In this document: positions 36,607-51,830 of the stretch, in pieces
Position numbering within the stretch: position 1 is the first letter of the stretch
Layout: the number at the start of each line of letters is the position of its first letter
Assembly: GCA_963698255.1 (NCBI GenBank)
Contig: CAVOQD010000036.1
Span: forward strand, 124,001-188,000
Direction of reading: 5' to 3'
Source: JAWKOK01 sp963698255
GTDB lineage: Bacteria > Chloroflexota > Anaerolineae > Caldilineales > Caldilineaceae
Length of the DNA: 64,000 nt
Translations under genes and position numbers: made by a program
The notes under the pieces: model-generated
What the model saw: only the letters and a program-made list of their open reading frames with translations
The model's database searches: none
Told to the model about the DNA's origin: nothing

Positions 36607-37365
36607 TTAGATCCCGAAAGAAGCGCCGCAATCGCAAGCACGCGGGCGACCGATCCGTTCGATAAACGTGGGCAATGCCCCGGTAATCGTTTCCAAGTTG
36701 TGACGCACTTCGCCGTCGAACGTGGGGGCCGCCTGATCGGCGCTGTAGTCCACGACGGTGATCAGGCCCGCATAGCAGAGGCCCAGTTCCTGGGCCAGCG
36801 CGACCTCGGGCACCACATTCTGCCCCAGCACATCGACGCCCCATTGGCGGAACATGCGCGCCTCGGCCGCGGTCTCGCGGCGGGGCCCGTCGATGCCGAG
36901 ATAGACGCCCTGGAAGGCGGACGGCAGGGTGCTCTGCAAGCCGGCGCGCATCTGCGGACAGAAGGCAGGGCGCAGCGCCACTTCATCGGGATTGCGGCCG
37001 CTCTGTGCGCCTTCTTGAAATGTGAATGGATGGCCGCGTGTCCAGTCGATGTAGTCGGCGGCGATCAGCGTGTGGCCACGCCGCAGCAGCGGGTTGATCG
37101 CAATGCCCCGATCCCAGTTGAGCACACGCGCCACCCCCAGTTCTCTGGCAGCCATCACCGTCGCCCGCGGGTCGGTGCGAGTCGGCGAGCCGCTGTAGGG
37201 AGCGATCCAGACCGCGGGGCCGTCGGCCGCCTGGCGTTTTGCCAGCGGGCCCACAGAACCATAAGCCGTTTCGACGACGCGTTCCTCTGTCACCGGCCCG
37301 ATGATATCCAATGCGCGAGGCGGCAACAGGACGGCAAGCAGGAGAAGGATATCTGAATTTTGCAT
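36607..37365 (-). CDS. Purine-nucleoside/MTA phosphorylase-family protein
   Basis: The start at ATG 37365 gives about 252 residues, intact. TDPRATVMAARELGVARVLN, FCPQMRAGLQSTLPSAFQGV, YLGIDGPRRETAAEARMFRQ, GVDVLGQNVVPEVALAQELG and LCYAGLITVVDYS match the phosphorylase domain of 5'-methylthioadenosine/purine-nucleoside phosphorylases. The usual N-terminal GGSGLY phosphate loop is not recognisable (MQNSDILLLLAVLLPPRALD instead), so specificity is uncertain and the start could be wrong. The inferred role is nucleoside or MTA salvage in the cytoplasm. Confidence 0.75.
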   Translation of the reverse strand: MQNSDILLLLAVLLPPRALDIIGPVTEERVVETAYGSVGPLAKRQAADGPAVWIAPYSGSPTRTDPRATVMAARELGVARVLNWDRGIAINPLLRRGHTLIAADYIDWTRGHPFTFQEGAQSGRNPDEVALRPAFCPQMRAGLQSTLPSAFQGVYLGIDGPRRETAAEARMFRQWGVDVLGQNVVPEVALAQELGLCYAGLITVVDYSADQAAPTFDGEVRHNLETITGALPTFIERIGRPRACDCGASFGI

Positions 37366-37424
37366 AGAGATTGCAACCGATATACTGTATGGATCAATGA
37401 GATCAAATTCTGTGGCGGGAACAA

Positions 37425-37485
37425 ACATTTGCCACAGATAGACACAGATGGCGCTCAGATTTTCACAGATGGATACAGAAGGAAA
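37425..37485. repeat. Family B words, one-sided
   Basis: tttgccacagatagacacag followed by ttttcacagatggatacag, directly abutting the ribosome site of the DUF983 gene. Confidence 0.55.
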
Positions 37486-37487
37486 CC

Positions 37488-37877
37488 ATGGCTCAAACCA
37501 CTTCACCAAAGCGCAGCCGGCTCGAAGCGATTCTTCTGCAACGCTGCCCGGTCTGCCTGGATGGAAAGGTCTTTCACTCGTTTTTGGGCATGAACAAGCG
37601 CTGCCCCGAATGCAGCGTTGTCTACGAGCGCGAGAGCGGCTATTTCCTCAACGCAATGTTCATTGCCTATGTCATCGGCTTTCTCGTACTGGCGCCCGTG
37701 GCGTTGGGCCTCTACATTCTGTCAGTAACCGGCAAGATGCAGGTGTCCGGCCTGTTCTTCTGGACCATCATCATTGGTCTCATTGCTGTGCTCTGGCCCG
37801 CCATCTTCCGCTACTCACGCGTCATCTGGATGCACGCCGATCAGCTCATGGACCCGAGAGAGATAGAACACGGATGA
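37488..37877 (+). CDS. DUF983 membrane protein
   Basis: ATG 37488 follows acagaaggaaacc. 129 residues, intact. It has a zinc-ribbon-like CPVCLDGKVFHSFLGMNKRC followed by PEC, then two transmembrane helices (FLNAMFIAYVIGFLVLAPVA; FFWTIIIGLIAVLWPAIF) and the conserved ending YSRVIWMHADQLMDP. This matches DUF983 proteins, small membrane proteins sometimes linked to cytochrome-oxidase assembly. The family function is not established. A single gene, divergent from the phosphorylase. Confidence 0.85.
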   Translation: MAQTTSPKRSRLEAILLQRCPVCLDGKVFHSFLGMNKRCPECSVVYERESGYFLNAMFIAYVIGFLVLAPVALGLYILSVTGKMQVSGLFFWTIIIGLIAVLWPAIFRYSRVIWMHADQLMDPREIEHG

Positions 37878-37955
37878 CGCGGATTGGGCGGATCAGCGCG
37901 GATTTTTGATCGAATCCGCGAGAATCCGTTCGATCCGCGTCATCCGCGTTCTATC
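37862..37955. repeat. Intergenic mirrored array, family A
   Basis: gatagaacacggatgacgcg continuing gat (37862-37884) pairs with 37933-37955 with one mismatch; period-9 words ggattgggc and ggatcagcg lie inside. It is located between convergent genes. Confidence 0.8.
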
Positions 37956-37959
37956 GCAT

Positions 37960-39601
37960 CTAGTTCGGATCGTACTTACACGCCTGGCCTTCGACCCCGT
38001 TGAAGTAGATACAGAGTTCGATGAAAGCCGGTCGCCAGTATGAATCCGGGTAGTACGGATCCATGATGGCCCACCAGTACTGTTCCTCATCCTCGGGGTT
38101 GCCGTCGTCCAGCCAATCGATATTGGGCATGGTGAGCAGGCTCATGAGACCGATCCAGGGCTGCCAGTTGGCGTCCGCCCACTGATAGGCACGTTTCAGA
38201 TAGTCGGCCTGGACAAACATGTCGATGCCGGCGTCGGCGCCATGCCACTTGTAGCTCGGATTGACCGGATCGTAGGTCCAGCCGAATTCGAGCAGAACGA
38301 TCTTCTTGTCCGTATCGCCATACTTCTCCATGATGCGCCGGATGTCCTCGACGTGTCGGAAGGCGAAGAAGCGATAGCCGCCATAGGCCGGGTTGGAGGC
38401 CGCCTCGGCCGGGTCGAGTCTCCGGCGGCGCTGCGAAGCCGGCTCCATGCACGCCCAGCATATCGAAGTAGCCGTCGCTGTTGCCGCCCATGGCCTGATA
38501 CATGCCGTCGTAGTAGATGTCATCGGGCATGGCAACGGCGTTGTTGTCGCCCGTCGGCGCCATGCCGGCGCTGATGACGATGGCATTGGGGTTGCCGCGC
38601 TTGATGGCGGCGTAGACCGTGCGCAGGAACTCGGCATATTGGGCCGGATTGGGCGGATTGTCGCCCCACTCACGCGAGAGATTCGGCTCATTCCAAACTT
38701 GATAGGCCTGAATACAGCCGACCGCCTCAGGTGTACAGTTGTACCGATTGGCGACGGCGAATGCGAAGTCAGCAAAGTTGGCGGTATTGGCCGGCGGTTT
38801 GCCGCCCCAGAACTTGTCCTTGAGATCCGGATCGCTGCTCAGGCGTGCCAGCAGTTTGAGGTCGCTTTCGTCGGCCTGTTGAACGACACGATCGGCAATC
38901 GTCCAGTCAAACTGTCCCTTGACCGGCGCCTCGATGGTCTCCCAGGCAAAGGTCTGCTTGACCCAGTTGAAGTTGGCGTCCTTCATCAGATCCAGATCGC
39001 GATGGGCTACCTCCTCGCGCCACCAGAGGAATGCCTGACCGCCAAAGTCGGGGCTGTTCATGGTTGCGGGCAGATAACTGCCGTCGCCGCCGGTCGCAGC
39101 AGGAGCCGGCTCAGCGGAAGCAGTCTCGCCTGATCCACCGTCGCTACCGGCCACGGCGCCGCCGGAAACGGTGGCAAACTCGGCCACAATCCAGCCGAGG
39201 GGCTGGCCGTTCTCGGAAACCTCAATCCACTGCCCATCGTCCGAATACCCGATCACCTCGAACTGAGCGCCCTCGTCGACCAGGCGCACAATGTCCCCGG
39301 TCGTGCTGGGCTGGGCCCGGATGTTCAACTGGGTCGCCGTGATCGTGGCGATCTCGGGTTCAGGTTCCGGCGCGGTCGTCGGTTGCACCTCAGCAGCAGG
39401 CTCTTCCGCGGCGGGCGCAGCCGGTTCGGCCACTTCGGCAGCCGGCTCCGGCGTTGCCGTCGCCACTTCGGCGGCATTTTCAACCGCCGGCGTCTTGGTG
39501 GGTGTTGCGGTCGCCTCCTGCTTGTCGCGTCCACAGCCGGCCATCAACAACGCCAGCATCAGCACAACCAGCAAGCTCAGTTTTGCTTTTGGAAATTTCA
39601 T
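37960..39601 (-). CDS. SH3-domain TIM-barrel glycosidase-like lipoprotein, paralogue 1 (one frameshift)
   Basis: ATG 39601 follows acggaggattcg. The lipobox LMAGC (Cys23) is followed by a Thr/Pro/Ala/Glu-rich linker. A bacterial SH3 domain (ATQLNIRAQPSTTGDIVRLV, about 85-150) precedes a glycoside-hydrolase-A-like barrel with acid/base Glu in YQVWNEPNLSREWGDNPP and nucleophile Glu in VLLEFGWTYDP. The frame slips near 38412-38418; homology continues DPAEAASNPAYGGYRFFAF to TAG 37960. About 546 residues. Probably a surface-tethered beta-glycosidase; substrate unknown. First (3'-most) of three tandem paralogues transcribed in the same direction. Confidence 0.8.
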
Positions 39602-39620
39602 CGAATCCTCCGTTACTCTT

Positions 39621-39790
39621 GGATGCTGCTTGCTACGCGCGTTTGCTGCGTACTGTTCGCTGCGTGATATTCTCGTCAAGGATCCGTCAACGCCATTCGT
39701 ATCAGTCTTCCAATGGAATCGACACCAATACCGCCAAAATCACCGTAGCGGAGACCTCACGCAGCACGCAATACGCAGCACGCAGTAGTT
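39621..39790. repeat. Intergenic mirrored array, family D (ACGCAGCACGCAATACGCAGC)
   Basis: ggatgctgcttgctacgcgc followed by gtttgctgcgtactgttcgc (39621-39668) is mirrored by cctcacgcagcacgcaatac and gcagcacgcagtag (39755-39787), with a unique 85-bp centre. Between two glycosidase paralogues. Confidence 0.75.
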
Positions 39791-39792
39791 CC

Positions 39793-41654
<1,862 letters not shown>

Positions 41655-41819
41655 GAAACTATCCTTTGCCCATGAATTGATGATTGAAAAAGAGATGAAT
41701 TCTCTGGAATCGTACCATGAAAGCACAGCACCTGGACAAATTTCAGGGCGGCGCATGCGCCGCCCTGAAACCAGATTTCAATGAGTTTTCCGTACTCGAT
41801 CAAGCCAACAATGGATGGC

Positions 41820-41860
41820 ACGTTATCCTTACGCGTCACCCAGTACGCAGCAGCGCATCC
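41820..41860. repeat. Family D fragment
   Basis: acgcgtcacccagtacgcag followed by cagcgcatccttac, a short half-array of the ACGCAGC family immediately after the stop of paralogue 3. Confidence 0.5.
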
Positions 41861-45080
<3,220 letters not shown>

Positions 45081-45503
45081 CTAGGTCTAACTCCTTTGCT
45101 ACTTCTCCGCTATAAACAACACAATATAGCAACGCTTCTAAATGTGATCAGTTCCAGCTTCGATCGATTCTTTCGAAGCGCGCCATAATGCCTCACGCAA
45201 GCGGAGCTGTGGCATAAGTTTCTCGCTTGCTATTGCCACGACACCGGTACGTCTGCGTGCTCAAAATCCGCACACCTAAGTCCTTTAGGCAGTTGCATAT
45301 CTTAGCATACAGGGTATGAGGCACAAAATTGTCCTTATTATTCTGTGAACTACCTTCGCAAAAGATTCGTTCCACAGTTCGGCAAAATCGGCCAATTCAC
45401 TCTAGGTCATCCCCAGCACATGGAAAAATGCCCCCATCTACGATACGCCAATTCGATCGCGTCGGTTGGTGGTCAATTCAGATGCCATGCTATACTTCGT
45501 CGC
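45081..45503. other. Divergent intergenic region with a leaderless promoter
   Basis: About 420 bp, A+T-richer than flanks. TATACT at 45491-45496 ends 7 bp before ATG 45504, implying leaderless transcription of the next gene. The -35 is weak (TTGGTG, spacer 19). No RNA gene or ORF is supported in the rest. Confidence 0.5.
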
Positions 45504-46857
45504 ATGTCCATGAACATGTACGGCCTTGAATCTGAAGAACCCGATAACATCGAGAACCGCGGCGGCAAGCCTTGGTTGGAGATCACGCTGCTCACAGCGT
45601 TTATTGTCAGCCTCTTGGTCGGGCTGGGTTCATTGGCGATCTACCTTGTTTATGCAGGCGGCAGCGGGCCGGATCTGGCGGCAGATCCGTTGCGATGCCT
45701 TCGATCCGGAAAAAGTCGTACCTGCGCTGGCGATCAAACAGTTGAGCGGCGATCCGGCCAATGCGCTGGCCTACCAGGCGTTCAACGCCGGCGAACTACC
45801 GACCGCGCATGCGCTCGCGATCTTCGACACGGGTGCAACGGGTCCGCAACGGTCGGGATTGATGAACCAACTGGCCCGAGCGCTTCAGACCGCCGGCAGT
45901 CCTGAACAGGCCGCCCAGGTCTACAAACTTACCCAGGCGCTCGCCATTCTCGACGCGACTGTATCGCCCAATGAACGCAACCAAATGCTCACCCAGGTCG
46001 CGGAAGGCTTCCTCGCTGCCGAGCAGACGGAAGCCGCCGCCGATTCAGTCTATCAGGCGCTCTACATGGGCGCCCGCTTGCCCGATCTGCTGCCGGCCCA
46101 GCGCAGCGCGATCTTCACCGATCTGATCCCGATTGCAGAAGCGCTCGGCGACGATCAACTGTTGGAGACGGTCGAGGAACTGGCGCGTAACCCGTTCATC
46201 GATACCAACGGCACACTGCCGTCCCCCCAATTGCCCCTTCTGGCAGAGCCCTTGCCGCCCGAAGAGACGCTGTTGACTGCAAAAGCCAATCGACAGCAGA
46301 CCGCAAAGCAGCTCACAGATCGATTGCAGTTCACCGGCGGAACTGACGTGGAACCGGAACGGCAGGCGCTGGAAGCGGCGTTACGCTACGAAGATCAGGT
46401 GCGCAATGAGTACTTCAGCCGCACCATCGGCGCCGGCCTCACGCCTCAACAACAGGTCTGGCTTCTGAATGAGCAACGGAACTGGGCCGCATTGAAGGTC
46501 CAGATTGCGCTGAAAGGATTTGGCATGTCGCTGGTTCCGGAATGGGAACGGAACAGCGAGTTTTTGCTGCAAAACTTGAACACCATTTCCTCCAACATGG
46601 ATGTTGCTTTGGACGCGCTGGCCAAAGCCCAGCCGACCCCCGAAGAGCAGGCTGAACTGCAGGCGGAAGGCTTGCAGTGGTTGGCTCTCCAGAGCGACCT
46701 GGGACTCTATCCGGGCGCGCCGGTCTCAAGCCTCAGTCAACGGCTTGAACTGGCCCAGACCACGCTGGCCGGCCTTGGCCGACCGGCGGCGCTGCCTGTC
46801 CTCCACAAGGCGGACGCGACCCCGCCCGGATTCCGAATCAAGCCGCCCGGACAATAA
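45504..46857 (+). CDS. Membrane-anchored helical-repeat hypothetical protein (one frameshift)
   Basis: ATG 45504, 7 bp after a TATACT. MSMNMYGLESEEPDNIENRG leads to one TM helix (ITLLTAFIVSLLVGLGSLAI) and an extracytoplasmic all-helical domain with TPR-like pattern (ALAYQAFNAGELPTAHALAI, SPEQAAQVYKLTQALAILDA, EQTEAAADSVYQALYMGARL). The frame slips near 45690 between ADPLRC and AFDPEKVVPALAIK. About 450 residues; ends PPGFRIKPPGQ. Divergently transcribed from the glycosidase paralogue 3. No enzyme motif; a scaffold or envelope role is only a guess. Confidence 0.7.
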
Positions 46858-46885
46858 GGCCGTTCCAAGAAATTGAATCCCGCGA

Positions 46886-46947
46886 ACGTCCCGTGCCGGG
46901 GACGTGAATTCTAGAATCAGCCTTAGGCGGAAACAGCCTGATTTTTT
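46886..46947 (+). terminator. Double hairpin terminator
   Basis: ACGTCCC/GGGACGT (46886-46892 with 46899-46905), then ATCAG/CTGAT (46916-46920 with 46938-46942) followed by a run of T. It lies 30-90 bp after the helical-repeat gene. Confidence 0.55.
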
Positions 46948-47055
46948 CTGATAGTACCGGCATTTATCAGCCAAATCCGCAGTCCATTGGGATAGCGTCC
47001 TAACCTACTGCAAATATCGTAGCCATATCGTCGGTCCTGAAGTCAAAAAAACCGT

Positions 47056-47276
47056 TTGACATTGGGAACCGGTGGCGCTATACTGGCGTTAGTTCAGCAA
47101 CCCGTTACGATTAGATTAACAAACGCCTCTCACGTAGTGCCACACCGGTGCGCAGAGGCGTCATTTTCTAGGCGAGGGTGAAGACAAGTGCAACTCAAAA
47201 TGCCAATGCAACGTGACAAACGGATAGCTGGTTGCTAAACACTCGGGCGGATGTAGCTGCTTGGGTGTTTTTTGTT
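47056..47276 (+). ncRNA. Candidate structured ncRNA (about 184 nt) with promoter and terminator
   Basis: TTGACA (47056-47061) and TATACT (47079-47084), 17 bp apart, predict a start near 47091. The transcript can close on itself through AGCAACC (47096-47102) with GGTTGCT (47230-47236). Inside is an 8-bp hairpin ACGCCTCT/AGAGGCGT (47123-47130, 47154-47161). It ends in a 12-bp terminator stem (47237-47248 with 47259-47270, G-U pairs allowed) plus a T-run. There is no ORF of merit. Length and long closing stem recall 6S-like RNAs, but no conserved core was recognised. Could instead be a leader/attenuator for the SWIM gene. Confidence 0.5.
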
Positions 47277-47387
47277 TGGCGCACTTTCGTACGATTCGGT
47301 ATTGTTCAATCTCTTGTATCTTTGGAGAGTCATTCCCACTTCTTTTTCGTCTGACATTCGAAAATACCCACAGAAAGGATGAGGACA

Positions 47388-47645
47388 ATGGACTCAGCAG
47401 CAAGCAGAATCATCAAGGCAAAGCAATATGCAGCCGAGCGTGATACCCGCATTCAGATGCATAGCTTTGATGTCGAACTCCATGGCGATAATGCCAACCA
47501 TTTCGTCAGCTACAAAAATGGCGACTGGAACTGCGATTGCGAAGAATTCCAATTACGCGGCGTCTGTTCGCATGTGATGGCCATGGAAGAGATCCTTGGT
47601 GATTCGATTGAGCCGGCAGTCTATGTGAGTGCCGCTCAGAACTAG
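47388..47645 (+). CDS. SWIM zinc-finger protein
   Basis: ATG 47388 follows gaaaggatgaggaca. 85 residues, intact. The C-terminal half WNCDCEEFQLRGVCSHVMAM has the CxC...CxH SWIM zinc-binding arrangement, which binds DNA or proteins. The N-terminal half (ASRIIKAKQYAAERDTRIQM) is helical followed by two strands. Chloroflexota have many small stand-alone SWIM proteins of unknown role. It lies 112 bp after the candidate ncRNA's terminator. Confidence 0.8.
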   Translation: MDSAASRIIKAKQYAAERDTRIQMHSFDVELHGDNANHFVSYKNGDWNCDCEEFQLRGVCSHVMAMEEILGDSIEPAVYVSAAQN

Positions 47646-47791
47646 ATCGCTGCATTTCCCCACAAAAATGAATCACGTCATGAATGGACCGGGGACGAAC
47701 TCGTCTGTCCCCGGTCTTGCTTTTGGTCTGTTTGCGTCCTGATGATATGCTTGCCGTTGGCTCCGAAAACCAGTGGAGGAATGGTAGGCTC

Positions 47792-48845
47792 TTGAAACGC
47801 AACCTGCAGTTTGCGATTGGTATCGTCATCAGCGCAGTCTTCATCTATATGGCGCTGCCCGGTCTGCATTTTCAGTTGGTGCTGGAAACGCTGCAATCGG
47901 CCAACTACTGGTGGCTACTGCCGGGCGTGGCCGTCTTCTTCGTCGGACTCTGGGTACGGACGTGGCGCTGGCAGTATATGCTGCGCCCCATCAAACCCGT
48001 GCCTATTTTGCACCTCTTCCCGCTGGTCTGTATCGGCTACTTCGGCAACAACGTCTTCCCTTTTCGCGCCGGCGAGGTGCTGCGCTCCTATCTGCTGAAA
48101 CGCGAGGAGAACATCTCCTTCGTCTCCAGCCTTACCACAGTCCTGATCGAGCGCATCTTTGATGGGCTGACCATGTTGCTCTTTGTCTTTCTGGCGCTGC
48201 CCTTCGTGCCGGCCATGCCGCCCGTCTACCGCCGGTCTGGTTATCGTGCTCACCGTTCTGCTGCTGGCCGCTACCGCTATCTTCATTTGGATGGCCATGC
48301 GCCCCCAACGGATGGCGCGGTTCTACGAGTTTTTCGCCGGCCATCTGTTGCCCGGCAAGTTCCGGCCTGCCGTTGACGGTTTCTACGAGCGATTCATGGA
48401 AGGCTTGCAAAGCCTGAGCAGCGGCACAGATGTGCTCATGATCTTCTTCACCAGTGTGATCATCTGGCTGCTGGAGACGGTCAAATATTGGTTTGTGATG
48501 CAGGCATTTGACTTCCATGTCTCATTCCTGGTCCTCATGCTGATGAACGGACTGGTCAACCTGGCGACGACCTTGCCGTCGGCGCCCGGCTACATCGGCA
48601 CCTTTGATACGCCCGGCATCGAAACGTTGGCCGCCTTTGGCGTCAACCGCAGCGTGGCGGCAAGCTACACCTTCACGCTGCACCTGGCGCTCTGGCTGCC
48701 GGTGACCGTCGTGGGCGCCTACTTCTTCTGGCGCAAACAGCTACAGTGGAACGACGTATCGGCCATGCGCAAGGAAGTCGCAGACATGTCGGCAGAAGGA
48801 TTGCCGGACGGCAAGTCGATGAAGGAAACGGTCGACGGCAGGTAA
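47792..48845 (+). CDS. Lysylphosphatidylglycerol-synthase-like membrane protein (one frameshift)
   Basis: The start is probably TTG 47792 after gtggaggaatggtaggc. An integral membrane protein with 7-8 helices. PGVAVFFVGLWVRTWRWQYM, GYFGNNVFPFRAGEVLRSYL, SLTTVLIERIFDGLTMLLFV and LPSAPGYIGTFDTPGIETLA are the conserved motifs of the LPG-synthase/flippase TM region (UPF0104). The frame slips near 48225-48235 between MPPVYR and TAGLVIVLTVLLLAATA. About 350 residues; no aminoacyl-transferase domain, so it is probably a lipid flippase or glycolipid-related protein. Confidence 0.8.
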
Positions 48846-49209
48846 GGCAGTAGCCACATCTGGTATACCAAGTAACTGTCCAGGATTACAGTAGTTCACG
48901 ATTTGTCATTCTGAGTGGGTATTTTCGAGCACGTCACTCTGGCAAATGGCCAGCGAAGAATCTAGTTTTTCGCCAAATCGTGAACTGCTGGATTAAGGTC
49001 GCAGTGACGGCTTCAGCCGTCCGGACCGCCAAAGCGGTTACTACGGGCGATATCGCTACGGTAATTTGGAGCGGTTCCCAAGTAAGCCCCGAAAACCATC
49101 TGTGAACATCTGTTTTTTATCTGCGTCCATCTGTGGCAAGTCTTTTTTGGCGGATCCGTCTGCGGCAAAACTGTCGTAGATTGTTCCCGGAACAAGGAGT
49201 GAAAACAAG
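48846..49209. repeat. Intergenic region with inverted repeats
   Basis: A 17-bp inverted repeat CAGTAGTTCACGATTTG (48889-48905) with 48974-48990 (one mismatch) encloses the word tcattctgag...gcgaagaatct. Then come the hairpin GACGGCTTCAGCCGTC (49006-49021) and ACCGC/GCGGT beside it. Family B words (catctgtgaacatctg, ccatctgtggcaag) follow at 49098-49140. No gene seen. Confidence 0.6.
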
Positions 49210-50594
49210 ATGAAAAATATCGCAGTCGCGGGCACAGGCTATGTGGGCCTGGCAACCGGCACCTGTTTTGCCGACATGGGCAACACGGTCACCTGCATCG
49301 ACATCAGCGAAGAGAAGATCGAGATGTTGCGCCGGGGCGAAGTGCCGATCTACGAACCGGGTCTGAGCGAGCTGATCGAGCGCAACGTCAGGGCCGGACG
49401 GCTGAAGTTCACCACCAGCTATGAAGAGGCGCTCAGCGACGCCGACTACGTCTTCATCTGCGTGGGCACGCCCAGCGGCGTCGACGGCGAGGCCGATCTT
49501 CAATACGTGCGCATGGCCGCCGAATCGGTCGCCAAGACCATGACCCACCCGACCATCGTCATCAACAAGAGCACGGTTCCGGTGGGCACAGGCGACTGGG
49601 TCGCAGACATCATCACCCGCAGCCAGCCGGACCCCATCAAGTTCGCCGTGGTCAGTTGCCCCGAATTCACCCGCGAAGGCTCGGCCATCTACGACTTCAT
49701 GAACCCGGATCGCGTCGTGCTGGGCAGCCACGACCAGGAAGCGGCCGAGAAAGTGGCCCAGCTTCACCTGCCCCTGCGCACGCGCATCGTCATGACCGAT
49801 CTGCGCACCGCCGAGATGATCAAATATGCCAGCAACGCCTTTCTGGCCACCAAGATCAGCTTCATCAACGAGATCGCGGCCATCTGTGAAAAGCTGGGCG
49901 CGGATGTCGAAGAGGTGGCCGTCGGCATGGGCTACGACAAACGCATCGGCGGCGCCTTCCTCAACGCCGGGCTGGGCTACGGCGGAAGCTGTTTTCCCAA
50001 GGACGTGCAGGCGCTGGAGCACATGGCCTTGGTCCACGGCAAACATCCGTCTCTGCTGCGTGCGGTGATGGATATCAACCGCGATTCGCGCCGTTGGGCG
50101 ATCCTCAATCTGCGCCAGATGTTGGGCGGCTCGCTCGATCAGAAGCGCATCGGCATTCTGGGGCTGGCCTTCAAGCCCAACACCGATGACATCCGTGAGT
50201 CGCCGGCCCTGGACATCGCCCGCATGTTGCAGAGCGAAGGCGCGCTGGTCAGCGGCTACGATCCGGTGGCCATGGCCGGCACAGCCAAGGTCAACCCGGA
50301 CTCTGCGCCTGGCCGACAGACCCCTACGATCTGGCCACCGATGCCGATGCCCTGTTGGTCTGCACCGAATGGAATGAGTTCAAGCAACTCGATCTGGAAC
50401 GCGTGCGCGATGCGATGACAACCCCCATCATGGCCGATGGCCGCAGCATCTACGACGCCAAGAAAATGAGCCGGCTCGGGTTCACCTACCGAGCCGTCGG
50501 CAAAGGCGGCACCTTTGAGAATGTCGAGCTGACATCCAACTATGGATCTGACTCGCCACACCCTAAACAACGGCCTTCAGGTGCTGCTGCATGA
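49210..50594 (+). CDS. ugd: UDP-glucose 6-dehydrogenase (C-terminal frameshifts)
   Basis: ATG 49210 follows ggaacaaggagtgaaaacaag. NAD-binding GTGYVGLATG; then EPGLSELIERNVRAGRLKFT, INKSTVPVGT, ATKISFINEIAAICEKLGAD, catalytic Cys in GYGGSCFPKDVQAL and GLAFKPNTDDIRESPAL. Slips near 50303 and 50322 separate VNPD from DPYDLATDADALLVCTEWNE. The corrected tail runs LDLERVRDAMTTPIMADGRS to a stop at 50592-50594, overlapping the next gene by about 50 bp; the true end may be slightly earlier. It makes UDP-glucuronate for envelope polysaccharide. Confidence 0.9.
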
Positions 50595-51802
50595 GACCCA
50601 CGAGGCGCCGGTGGCCAGCTTCTGGATCTTCTACCGCGTCGGCAGCCGCAACGAGCGGCCCGGCCACACCGGCATCAGCCATTGGGTCGAACATATGCTC
50701 TTCAAGGGGACAGAACAGTTCCCACAGGGATCCTTCGACAAGGCCGTGGCCCGGGCCGGCGGCCTGTTCAACGGCATGACCGGCCAAGATTGGACCACCT
50801 ACTTCGAGACGTTCCCGTCGGATCGATTCGAATTGGCCCTGCAGGTCGAAAGCGACCGCATGGCCAATTCGATCTTCTTGCCCGACGAGGTCAATGCCGA
50901 GCGCACTGTCATCCTCAGCGAACTGGAAGGCAGCGAGAACAGCGACTACTGGCGGCTCAGTCAGGAAGTCCAGGCGGCGGCATTCTTGTCCCACAGCTAC
51001 GGGCATCCGGTCATCGGCTGGAAGGACGATCTGCGTGCGATCCAGCGCGACGATCTCTATCGACCACTACCGCACATTCTACACGCCCAACAATGCCGTG
51101 GCCGTGGCGGTCGGCGACTTCGATACCCAGGCCATGCTGGGCAAGATCGAACACTACTTCGGCGGCCTGGCCGGCGGACCGCCCACGCCGCCGGTTGCCT
51201 GTGTCGAGCCGGTGCAGCGGTCGGAACGCCGGGTCATCCTCCACGGCGTGGAGCCGACGGCCTACCTGATCATCGGCATCAAGGCGCCGCCGGCCCGCCA
51301 CCCGGACTTCTTCCCGCTGATGATCCTGGACGCGATCCTGAGCGGGGCCAAGGGCATGGGTTTCTTCGGCGGCGGGGCCAACAACCGCAGCAACCGTCTC
51401 TACCAGGCGCTGGTCAACCCCCAGTTGGCCGTCGATGTCGAGTCGAGCTACCTGCCGACCATCGACCCCTTCCTCTTCAGCTTCTACGCAGTGTTGGCGC
51501 CGGGCGTGGAACACCAAGCGGTCGAAGACGTCATCTGGTCGGAAATCGCTCGGATCCAGGTCGACGGCGTCACCCAGGCGGAAGTGGACAAGGCCATCAA
51601 GCAGACAAAAGCCCAGTTCGCCTTCAGCAGCGAGAGCGTGACCAACCGGGCCTACTGGCTCGGTTTCAGCGAACTTGTGGCCACCACAGATTGGCTGGAC
51701 ACCTGGTTGCAGACGTTGGTGCGCGTCCGGGACGATGACGTCCAGCGCGTCGCCGTCCAATACTTCAACCGCCGGCATCAGACCGTCGGCTGGTATGTCT
51801 AG
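50542..51802 (+). CDS. M16 zinc metallopeptidase, catalytic subunit (one frameshift)
   Basis: ATG 50542. NGLQVLLHETHEAPVASFWI, then the inverted zinc motif H47-W-V-E-H51 (ISHWVEHMLFKGT) and downstream Glu (NAERTVILSELEGSENSDYW) make an active M16B-type half. The frame slips near 51055 between RDDLYR and HYRTFYTPNNAVAVAVGDFD. RLYQALVNPQLAVDVESSYL marks the C-terminal domain. About 420 residues. Works as a heterodimer with the next gene in this family: a processing or oligopeptidase chamber in the cytoplasm or periplasm. Confidence 0.9.
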
Positions 51803-51830
51803 CAGCCTGTCGAAGAGAGAATCGACCCAT

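Noticed and set aside
47237..47270. gggcggatgtagctg resembles part of signal-recognition-particle RNA
   Set aside because: The SRP core (GGAAGGAAGCAGCC-type loop) is missing and the segment forms a terminator stem instead.
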